Assembly: GCF_001612745.1 (NCBI RefSeq)
Contig: NZ_BDBA01000080.1
Location: 1 to 48,158, forward strand
DNA length: 48,158 nt
Source: Nocardia amamiensis NBRC 102102
GTDB lineage: Bacteria > Actinomycetota > Actinomycetes > Mycobacteriales > Mycobacteriaceae
Reading direction: 5' to 3'
Shown here piece after piece: positions 7,750 through 14,639 of the stretch; the stretch's first letter is position 1, and every line of letters begins with the position of its first letter. The notes below the pieces were generated by a model. It ran no database searches, was not told the DNA's origin, and worked only from the letters and a program-made list of their open reading frames with translations. The translations under genes and the position numbers were made by a program.

Positions 7750-8618
7750 TAGGAACTCCGTATAGCGCTGGTGTGCAGGCGTTCTCGCGTGTGCTGCCAC
7801 GCCGTGTCGATGACGGGCAGCCGTGTTTCGCGCAGCGGCCCGTCCGGCAGCTGGCGGTGGATGCGCAGTTCCCGGGTGAGGACGGTGGCGAGATTGACGA
7901 CGAACGGTTCTTCGATCCCGGCTGCGGTGACTGCCGTGTCGATGCGAGTCCTGAGTGCTGGGGTGGCGGCGCCGAGTTGGGTGTGCAGCATCGCCAGGTC
8001 GAATCCGGGCAGGAACAGTCCGGTGAATTCCCAGTCCAGCAGGACAGCGGGGGTCGTGTCGCGGAGGAGGATGTTGCTGGCCAGCGGATCTCCGTGGTTG
8101 AGCTGATCGGCAGCACCGGCGCGGTCGACCAGGCGCAGCAAGGCGTCGCGGTCGGTGTCGGTGAGATAGCCGTGGGCGTGATAGCGGCCGATCCGGTCTC
8201 GGTAGTCGAAGATCATGTCGAACGCCCCGGCGGGTGGCTGCCATCGGTTCAGGGCCTCGACCGTGGCGAGCACTGCGTCGATCTCGGTGTCGGTGAGTGA
8301 CCGCTGGGGGTAGCGGTCGTCGTCGAGGCGCTGCCCGTTCATCCATTCCAGTGCCATCAGCCGGGTGTTATCGGTGTAGATCAGCCGCGGCACCCGCACG
8401 GGCGGCGCAGTGTGAGCGAACACCTCGTACACCCCGAGTTCGTGCCGCCATTTCCCGGCCCAGAACGGGTCGCTGCCGAGCAGGCATTTCACGGCCACGC
8501 GCCGACCGGCGACGCTGCCTGCGGCGAGCAGTGTCTTGCCGGTCTGCTGGAGTACCGCGTCGATGCGGATTCCGGCGTTGTCGGCGGCGGTGGCGAGGTC
8601 ATGCGGCAGTGTCGGCAC
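7749..8618 (-). CDS. Aminoglycoside phosphotransferase-family kinase
   Basis: A 289-residue APH/choline-kinase-like protein. Visible catalytic parts are the ATP-binding Lys44 (VAVKCLL) with Glu60, the catalytic loop NHGDPLASN (His175, Asp177, Asn182) and the Mg-binding LLDWEF (Asp195). It should phosphorylate a hydroxyl of a small molecule; the APH fold also covers homoserine, fructosamine and antibiotic kinases, so resistance is only one option. The start is GTG with CGGAAG upstream. A GNAT gene and a truncated sugar-phosphate-type gene lie just upstream on the same strand. Confidence 0.88.
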   Translation of the reverse strand: MPTLPHDLATAADNAGIRIDAVLQQTGKTLLAAGSVAGRRVAVKCLLGSDPFWAGKWRHELGVYEVFAHTAPPVRVPRLIYTDNTRLMALEWMNGQRLDDDRYPQRSLTDTEIDAVLATVEALNRWQPPAGAFDMIFDYRDRIGRYHAHGYLTDTDRDALLRLVDRAGAADQLNHGDPLASNILLRDTTPAVLLDWEFTGLFLPGFDLAMLHTQLGAATPALRTRIDTAVTAAGIEEPFVVNLATVLTRELRIHRQLPDGPLRETRLPVIDTAWQHTRERLHTSAIRSS

Positions 8619-8711
8619 GGCTTCCGTTCACGATCGTCGGTGGTGATGCGGGCGGGCAGGTCGCTTCCGGACTGGTCGCCGTGCCAGGCCGCAACCGGGT
8701 CGGCGACACAC

Positions 8712-9191
8712 TCAGGTCAGAGACAGTTCGTAGACAGCACGGCTGCGGCCCGGGCCTTTGAAGTCGGTAACGACGGATATGCCGTTGATCTCATGGTCGC
8801 CGGGCACGTTGACGAAGCCAAGGGCAGCCCAACTGGCGTGCGCTGCATAGTTGTCGGGTTCGGATGTCAGATATAGGCGCTCGCAATCCCACTTCTCAGC
8901 CTGTGATCGCACGCTGCGCAGAAGCGCTCCTGCAATGCCGCGTTGCCGGTGGCGGGGGTGGGTCATGACGTCCTGGACATACACATCTGCGGGATCGTTT
9001 TGGCTTCGGAATGCGATCACCGCTCCAGTGATGGTGCTGTCCTCGCCAATCGCGATGGGACAGGTCGAGGAGAACAGCTTGGCATAGAGCCAGTAATCAG
9101 ACAGGGTACGTGCACTGATAAATGGCTCACCGAGCCCCATGAGTTCGCGGACTTCGCTGATCTGTTCAGGCTGAAGTGGCGTGACAATCAC
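8712..9191 (-). CDS. GNAT-family N-acetyltransferase
   Basis: A 159-residue GNAT domain with YVQDVMTHPRHRQRGIAGAL: strand beta4 followed by the acetyl-CoA loop R-Q-R-G-I-A. A later YAAHASWAALGFVNV block closes the fold. The GTG start overlaps the stop of the upstream truncated decarboxylase-like gene (GTGA), a sign that the two once formed an operon. Substrate unknown. Confidence 0.88.
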   Translation of the reverse strand: MIVTPLQPEQISEVRELMGLGEPFISARTLSDYWLYAKLFSSTCPIAIGEDSTITGAVIAFRSQNDPADVYVQDVMTHPRHRQRGIAGALLRSVRSQAEKWDCERLYLTSEPDNYAAHASWAALGFVNVPGDHEINGISVVTDFKGPGRSRAVYELSLT

Positions 9192-9415
9192 AGGCCCTCC
9201 TCGGTGTGGATCTTTCGGACAATGCTGGTCAACTGGTGTGCCATGTCGGCCGGGGCAACGGCGTCGGCAATGCCCCGGCCGACAATAGCGATGCCCCAGT
9301 CGCCGCTGCCGGCGAGCGTGTCATCGCCCGTGCTGAACCCGCCGGAGACCGCGACCGGCAGTTGTAGATCAGCTGCGGCACTGACACGGGCGGCGGGGTG
9401 TAAGTAGTCGCGCCG
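9188..9415 (-). pseudogene. 3' remnant of an orotidine-decarboxylase-superfamily gene (HPS-like)
   Basis: About 75 residues resembling the C-terminal part of 3-hexulose-6-phosphate synthase / KGPDC-type TIM barrels: RRDYLHPAARV, then LPVAVSGGFSTGD (phosphate-binding strand 7 loop) and IAIVGRGIADAV (strand 8). The first roughly 130-150 residues, including the DxKxxD active site, are missing. Coding similarity stops near 9415, where the neighbouring kinase relic begins in the opposite direction, so a deletion or rearrangement joined the two. It ends in a GTGA overlap with the GNAT gene. Confidence 0.6.
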
Positions 9416-9486
9416 ATTAAGTTTTGACGAGGCACCGCGTTGGTACGGTGGGCCCACCGCTTCGATTCAGATGCAAAGGATCCGGG

Positions 9487-10273
9487 ATGCGTTCAGGCAG
9501 CGAAGTCCCTGTGACCGAGCTCGCGGCGTGGGTGTGTACGCGAGTCCCCGCGGAGCGTCGGTAGTGCTGGGTATCGCCGGGCCGCCGGCGGCGGGAAAGT
9601 CGACGCTGTCGCAGAGTCTTGCCGCCGCGATCACCGCGGCACAGGCGATCCCGGCGGGGATCGCCCCGATGGACGATTTTCACAAGACGTCGGCTGAGCT
9701 GGACGCCGTCGGTGCGCGGCACCGCAAGGGCCAGCCCGATACTTCGATGTGGCCGGGTTCGTCGCCCGGCTGAATGTGCTGCGCGAAGCACCGCTCGGTG
9801 AGCGTGTACCTTAGCCGATCTATGACCGTGGTCTGCACGATTCGGTCCCTGATGCGATCACGTTCGCTGACCAGCGTGTTGCTGTGGTCGAGGGGAATTA
9901 CCTGTTGCTTGGTCAGCCTGGGTGGGCGGAGGTAAGCAGCCACCTGGATGAGGTGTGGTATCTCGACGCGGAAGATCGCGTCATCGAGCGTCGGCTGACC
10001 GACCGGTGCCTGCTCGGAGGCAAGACCGCCGAGCAGGCGCAGATCAAGATCACTAATAGCGATATGCCCAACGCACGCCTGATCGCAGGCACTCGCGACC
10101 GTGCCGACATGGTGCTGCGCGAGATCGCCGGGAATTACCTCCGCGCTGCGTCGAGCCCGACCACGATGGCCGACACCGGCGGCTTGTCGGTCCGGTCGGG
10201 TGTCGCGTCAACGACCGTGACGTGGTGGCCGGTGAGGTCGTGGAGAAGCTTCGCCTCGGCCAAACATGGCTGA
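9487..10273 (+). pseudogene. Uridine-kinase/PRK-like P-loop kinase, multiply disrupted
   Basis: The pieces reassemble into a PRK-type nucleoside or sugar kinase. They are MRSGSEVPVTELAAWV, the Walker A LGIAGPPAAGKSTL, APMDDFHKTSAELDAVGA, FDVAGFVARLNVLREAPLGE, PIYDR...VPDAITFADQRVAVVEGNYLL, and the lid RRLTDRCLLGGKTAEQAQ. Getting through requires one-base shifts near 9559 and 9741 and reading through TAG at about 9813, where the family usually has Trp before Pro-Ile-Tyr. Two frameshifts plus a nonsense codon argue for true decay. The tail beyond about 10150 is not family-like and overlaps a minus-strand fragment. Confidence 0.75.
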
Positions 10274-10293
10274 CCGACCACCAGGCCGATCGA
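10135..10293 (-). pseudogene. Unidentified C-terminal gene fragment
   Basis: The minus-strand frame reads SIGLVVGQPCLAEAKLLHDL then VTVVDATPDRTDKPPVSAIV and ends VGLDAARR. It has clean alternating strand/helix character and codon use better than the plus strand here. No start codon lies close to the conserved-looking part, and the upstream 200 bases are not coding-like. It is probably the 3' end of a lost gene. Family not recognised. Confidence 0.3.
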
Positions 10294-10480
10294 GGTGACG
10301 CTCGAATTGAGGGGCGCCCGATGAGTCCCCAGCCGCGGTCGCGTCAATGGTGGTGAGCTGCGACCGGTGAAATCGGCCACCGCAGCGCGGCGAACTTCCG
10401 GCTGAGTATTCGATCCGCAGGGCCGATCAAATCGTCGAACTACTCTGCGCCGCAGTCCGCGCCCGTGATGATCCAACGAT

Positions 10481-11653
10481 TCAAACAGCACCCAGGTGCA
10501 GGCCGGGAACCACGGAGCTAGGCGCGATGTTCATTGCCTCGATTTTGGTTTCGGTGGCTGATAGCGTGAATCGGCTGAAGCAACCGGTGTCCCAGCGGAG
10601 TCGCCGTGCGCCCTTCAGGTCCGTTCCCAGAGCACTCGCCACCAGCCACGAATGCGGCCCGCCATGGCCCACCACGAGAACTCGCTTTCCGCTGTAGGTC
10701 TCAGGCAGCGTGCCGAAGAACGACAGCGCCCGCTCCCGCGCCGCTTCGTACGACTCGTCTGGAGCGAGTTCGACCAGGTCACTGTTTCCGGTCAAGACGC
10801 CGGTGGCTGCAGGGCCCAGCTCCCGCCGTACGTCGTCGAACGATTTTCCAACCAGCTGGAAGAAGACGCGTTCACGCAGTGCCTCGACTGGCTCGATCTT
10901 CAGGTCCATTCCAGAGCTCGCGAGTTGGGCTGTCTCCAATGCCCGCGCGAAGTCCGAACTGAGGATGACATCCGGCGCGAACCGCCGGACCGCCGCCTTC
11001 GCGGACAGAGCCTCCGATCGCCCCTGTGGGGACAAACGCAGTTCGAATGGATCGGGGTATACGTCGAGAGGGTAATCAGGAGCGCCGTGACGAAGGAAAA
11101 GTAGATCGGCCTCTCCGCTATCTGCACGATTCATCGGGCCCGCGGACTGCGCGGACCGCTTGAGCTCGACAATCTCGAGAAGGTCATCGCATACTTCCTC
11201 GGGAAGCTTGCCGCGGATCCCCAGTGGCACGCCCACAAGCTGGAAACCCGCGTGTAGCTGCCGGATTCGTGCCTCATCCATCCGCTGGAGCGGATCGCGG
11301 AGCATGTTGCGGTGCAGGAGGTCGTCCATCTCGGCGGCCAGCGAGACCGTGATGAGTTGGAAGCCTCGCCGTTCGAAGCGCAGCGCCTGGCTGGCCAGCA
11401 AGTCGGCATCGTCGAACACACCATCGATAATGGGCACGAATCCGCTGTCGCAGTAGGACAGTGCGAGATCCATGCACGCTCTTTCGGATGCCTCCAACGT
11501 AAGGCTCGTGAAGTCGCGGGGCTTCGCCATGTATCTGACGGAATCGTCGGATACCCGAACTGACGGAGGTACCGCGTCCCTCAGCAAGGCCGCTGTCGTT
11601 GTCTTTCCTGTTCCTGGAAGGCCACGAATCAGTACAGCGAACCGCCGGGTCAC
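10481..11653 (-). CDS. Fused P-loop kinase and histidine phosphatase
   Basis: A 390-residue two-domain protein. Residues 1-165 form an AAA_33/zeta-toxin-like P-loop kinase with Walker A GLPGTGKT (11-18) and a D-rich base (VSDDSVRY, IIDGVFDD). Residues 182-375 form a histidine-phosphatase (phosphoglycerate-mutase) domain with FLRHG (catalytic His189), an acid at ALRER (Glu261) and the second His at VVGHGG (His330). The order kinase-then-phosphatase mirrors 6-phosphofructo-2-kinase/fructose-2,6-bisphosphatase, but the kinase sequence is not clearly PFKFB-like. It could reversibly phosphorylate a small molecule or RNA end. The start is GTG. It appears monocistronic. Confidence 0.85.
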   Translation of the reverse strand: MTRRFAVLIRGLPGTGKTTTAALLRDAVPPSVRVSDDSVRYMAKPRDFTSLTLEASERACMDLALSYCDSGFVPIIDGVFDDADLLASQALRFERRGFQLITVSLAAEMDDLLHRNMLRDPLQRMDEARIRQLHAGFQLVGVPLGIRGKLPEEVCDDLLEIVELKRSAQSAGPMNRADSGEADLLFLRHGAPDYPLDVYPDPFELRLSPQGRSEALSAKAAVRRFAPDVILSSDFARALETAQLASSGMDLKIEPVEALRERVFFQLVGKSFDDVRRELGPAATGVLTGNSDLVELAPDESYEAARERALSFFGTLPETYSGKRVLVVGHGGPHSWLVASALGTDLKGARRLRWDTGCFSRFTLSATETKIEAMNIAPSSVVPGLHLGAV

Positions 11654-11819
11654 AACATCACCTGTTCTGTGTCATCGATGAAGATCAGCTACGCCGATGC
11701 CTAGGGATGCGCCAGCACGAATGTCGCGTTCAGCCTAGCGCAGTCACTCATGACGACAGTGCGCTTCTCGGTGAAGATATGCGGCATCACCAGCCAGGAA
11801 AATGTTCCCGCGGCGGTAG
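11654..11819. other. Noncoding gap upstream of kinase/phosphatase gene
   Basis: This 166-base stretch should hold the promoter of the minus-strand fusion gene. No gene, repeat or clear promoter boxes could be identified by eye. Confidence 0.3.
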
Positions 11820-12137
11820 CCGTCGCTGCTGCGGAACCTCCACCGCGCCCACCGCATCGCCGACAACCCAGCGCTGACCGCGTGGATCAAACTCGCGCTG
11901 CTGGCTCACCTGGCAGGACGGCCACCACCACAGCCTGAACCCGCGTGGATAAAAGACCTCACCAGCACCCACCCCGCGGCCACTACTGCTCGCAGCGATC
12001 CGCCACCAGACAAGTGGGTCATCGGCGTGAACGAGATGCGCGAAAACCTCGACGAGCTACGCGAAGTCGCGCGAAAAGCGCACCAGAACTACAGCGCCGC
12101 GATCGACACCAACACGCGGATGTGGCCCCTACCCTGA
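11820..12137 (+). pseudogene. Chimeric remnant ending in a WXG100 C-terminus
   Basis: One open frame without a good start encodes an unrecognised segment (LHRAHRIADNPALTAWIKLA, LTSTHPAATTARSDPPPDKW). It then runs into GVNEMRENLDELREVARKAH...MWPLP, which matches the last 35 residues of the WXG100 protein at 5476 almost exactly. The usual N-terminal helix and WXG turn are absent. A hairpin terminator follows the stop. This looks like recombination between an unrelated gene and an esx gene copy. Confidence 0.6.
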
Positions 12138-12139
12138 TT

Positions 12140-12165
12140 CCCGGCAGGGCTAACCGCCTGCCGGG
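12140..12165 (+). terminator. Hairpin terminator after WXG100 remnant
   Basis: CCCGGCAGG (12140-12148) pairs perfectly with CCTGCCGGG (12157-12165) across an 8-base loop, starting two bases after the stop codon and followed by a T-containing stretch (ATCGTTCTGT). It is a plausible intrinsic terminator that survived the loss of the gene's 5' part. Confidence 0.65.
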
Positions 12166-12343
12166 CATCGTTCTGTAATAGCCGCTGAGCGTTCGACTGG
12201 CCGACTGCTTCGCGTCCGACTCGTGATGTGCTGCGCGCCAACGTATTCCGGCTATCCTTAACTCGATGCTGATCTCATCCGTCCGCCAGGCCACGACGCC
12301 TCTGGCGTGTCGCTGCGTTGACAATCAGGATTGAGAGCCGTAA

Positions 12344-13465
12344 ATGGCGCCGCCTGTCGTGCAGGTGGATCCGCGGGGGTTCGCCAAGGCCGCCGACGTT
12401 TATGAAGGCGTGCACAATGCGTTGACCTACGGCATCGGCACCTTGACGAGGATTCTCGGCCGGTGCGGTGGGAGTGCGGGTTCGGATAACGCCGGTCGGA
12501 GATGGAGCAACGACTACGACCCCGCCGCGTGGAACACCGTCGACGCACTCGGGGACCTGGCGCTTGCGGTGGGGCAGATGCACGACTTGCTGCAGTTCAC
12601 CGCCGCCAACCACGCCAACGCGAATTCACAGTCCGTCCCGCAGCCGAACCCGAACGACCTGGTCTTTCCGCCGGGCACGTTGACGGTCTATCAGCCTACC
12701 GAACCCCCGCCGCGTACGGCGGCCACGACCCGGAGCCCACGGGATGGGACTGGGTCAAGGGCGCCGTGCAGGGCGAGCTGTGGCCGAATGGCCACCCGGA
12801 TGTGCTGCGCAAGGCTGCTGCGGCGTGGCGGACCATGGCCAACTCGCTTCGCATCGCGGCTGCCCGTTGCGACTGCTCGCGAGCTGATCGAGGCGCAGCA
12901 AAGTCCCGAGACACCCCAAGCACTCGAGCACGCCGACATCTGTCAATGTCGTCAAAAGCCAGTTCGACGACCTCGCGGGCGTGTGTGAAGAACTCGCGAA
13001 ATCCTACGACTCGTACGCGGATTCTGTCGAACAGGCCAAGACAGCGATCAAGCATGCGCTGATCGAGTTGGCCGCGATCGTGGCTGTGGACGAAGCGTTC
13101 GGCTGGATCGCCGCACCGTTCACCATCGGCGGATCGGCCGCTGCTGCCCAGGGCGGGATGGCGTTGGCGATCAGTATTTACGGGGCCAGGATCGCCGCGG
13201 TCATTCGTGCCCTGATCGGTCTGACCGAAGCCGCGCGCGTCCCGGTGACAGTGTCGCAAGCCATCGCCCGCGGCAGCGGGGCGTTGATCCCGCTGCTGTG
13301 GGCGCGCCCAGCGCTGGCCGGCTACGAAAACCGCAGAATTCTCGCCGAGGCACAAGACGAAGGCCTGACCCAGCAAGAGCTCGACCGCCGCGTCAACAGC
13401 AACCCAACTGGTTCCACATCGAGGATCAGTACGGCAATAGATCTCACAGACGGGAGCCGAAGTAG
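12344..13465 (+). pseudogene. Large ESX/polymorphic-toxin-like protein, frameshifted
   Basis: The start MAPPVVQVDPRGFAKAADVY and the WSNDYDPAAW region resemble the N-terminal helical domains of actinobacterial type VII toxins. The frame then switches near 12705 (into YGGHDPEPTGWDWVKGAVQG...), near 12875 (ELIEAQQSPETPQ), near 12938 (NVVKSQFDDLAGVCEEL...) and near 13402 (NWFHIEDQYGNRSHRREPK, stop 13463-13465). The later part has hydrophobic Gly/Ala-rich helices (about 13080-13320) suggesting membrane insertion. The restored stop abuts the ankyrin gene's ATG directly, so they were an operon, compatible with toxin and immunity. At least four one-base shifts make it inactive as read. Confidence 0.6.
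13412..13455 (+). repeat. 44-bp toxin-tail repeat, copy 1
   Basis: TTCCACATCGAGGATCAGTA... matches 21465-21508 at 42 of 44 positions. In the restored reading frame it encodes FHIEDQYGNRSHRRE, the extreme C-terminus of the frameshifted ESX-type protein. Confidence 0.85.
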
Positions 13466-13879
13466 ATGAGCGAACGCGACGAATACGGTCGCACCGCACT
13501 GCATTACGCCGCACGAGACGGCGACGTCGACGCGATCGAGCGCCTGCTCGGCACCGAAGATGTCAACGCCAGCGACAACGAAGGCTGGACGCCACTGCAC
13601 TTCGCCGCCCAAGCCGCCCGGCCGGAGTCCGTCGCACGACTGCTGGACGCCGGGGCAGACATCGACGCGGTAACCGCGAAAGGCTACCCCGTCATCTACT
13701 GGGCAATCATGGCCTCCGGCGGCGATCCCATCGCCACCGTCCGACTCCTGCGGGCGCGGGGCGCGGACCCGGCCAAGGCAACCATGAAAACCTACTTTGG
13801 CCTGCGCAGTCCCCTCGACGTCGTCAAAGAAATCGCCAACGACCCCGCCATGCAGGCCGAGTTCGCGGACCTGATGTGA
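13466..13879 (+). CDS. Ankyrin-repeat protein, possible immunity protein
   Basis: A 137-residue protein built from ankyrin repeats: YGRTALHYAARDGDVDAIER, EGWTPLHFAAQAARPES, and a degenerate third (KGYPVIYWAIMASGG...IATVRLLRARGADP). The soluble ankyrin fold mediates protein binding. Its ATG immediately follows the restored stop of the upstream toxin-like gene, and its own stop overlaps the YbaB-like gene (GTGA). Ankyrin proteins commonly act as immunity partners for polymorphic toxins, so it may be an orphan antidote kept after toxin decay. That role is inferred from context only. Confidence 0.8.
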   Translation: MSERDEYGRTALHYAARDGDVDAIERLLGTEDVNASDNEGWTPLHFAAQAARPESVARLLDAGADIDAVTAKGYPVIYWAIMASGGDPIATVRLLRARGADPAKATMKTYFGLRSPLDVVKEIANDPAMQAEFADLM

Positions 13880-14316
13880 ACGAGCGACGAGACCTCGACA
13901 CCGCGATCGAGGAGCTGAAAAGCAAAGCCAATCAGGTCAGATCAGCTCTGGCCCGCATCCGCGGCACCGGAACAGCCGGTAACGGCACCATCACCGCGGT
14001 CGTCGACTCCGCAGGGCATCTGCGCGATCTCAAACTCACCCGAGACGTACACCGCTGGGGAGACAGACTCGCGCGGATGATTCTGGAAGCCACCGCAGCC
14101 GCCGAGCAGGATGCTGCCGCGAAAGTGGAGAGGGCGATGCGTCCACTTACCCGAGATGAACACGTCACGGCGGGGATCACAGCGATCCGCGAAACCTTCG
14201 AACAGGTCGACCCCAAGCCGGATGATCGGAGAGTGCTGACAGAGGAAGAGATCCAGGCCGCAGACGATGCCTACTTCGAGCGAATGAATCGGCAGGGCTG
14301 GGGTATGGGTCGGTAA
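13876..14316 (+). CDS. YbaB/EbfC-like ESX-associated protein
   Basis: A 146-residue protein with the YbaB/EbfC layout: a long N-terminal helix (TAIEELKSKANQVRSALARI), a small beta region (NGTITAVVDSAGHLRDLKLT) and a second helix (LARMILEATAAAEQDAAAKV). Actinobacteria encode many such paralogues next to esx and toxin genes (EspL-like); the function is uncertain and may be chaperone- or DNA-related. GTG start overlapping the ankyrin gene stop. Confidence 0.75.
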   Translation: MNERRDLDTAIEELKSKANQVRSALARIRGTGTAGNGTITAVVDSAGHLRDLKLTRDVHRWGDRLARMILEATAAAEQDAAAKVERAMRPLTRDEHVTAGITAIRETFEQVDPKPDDRRVLTEEEIQAADDAYFERMNRQGWGMGR

Positions 14317-14477
14317 GGATGCGGCAAATGAGAAGCAAGCGCAGCCCGCCAGCGCACAGGCAGCCAGCTGTCTCCACCGATGAGTGACATTCGCTGCACC
14401 TCGGCTTTCGCATATCTACCACTGCACCTCCACGACCTGACACGACATCGCACCACCAGTCGCCTCGAAGGGGCACG

Positions 14478-14639
14478 ATGCCGGATCAACCAGTGCCGTT
14501 GACCCCGCCACCGCCCCGGCGCGCCGCGACCGCGTCCGCGGCGTCGACCTATGCACGAGCGGAGTCATCGCCGTCGCGGCGGGGCAGCAAGCGGCTCATG
14601 ATGATCGAGTCCCAGAGTTCACCGTTGCGGCGTCGGTAG
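14478..14639 (+). pseudogene. Truncated 5' end of the next ESX-operon gene
   Basis: MPDQPVPLTPPPPRRAATAS begins at an ATG with a strong site (GAAGGGG) and has the Pro-rich start common in type VII accessory proteins. From about 14548 the frame runs antisense into the C-terminus of the four-domain gene and stops at 14639. I read this as the first ~25 codons of a gene cut off at a recombination joint. It may be chance. Confidence 0.35.
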
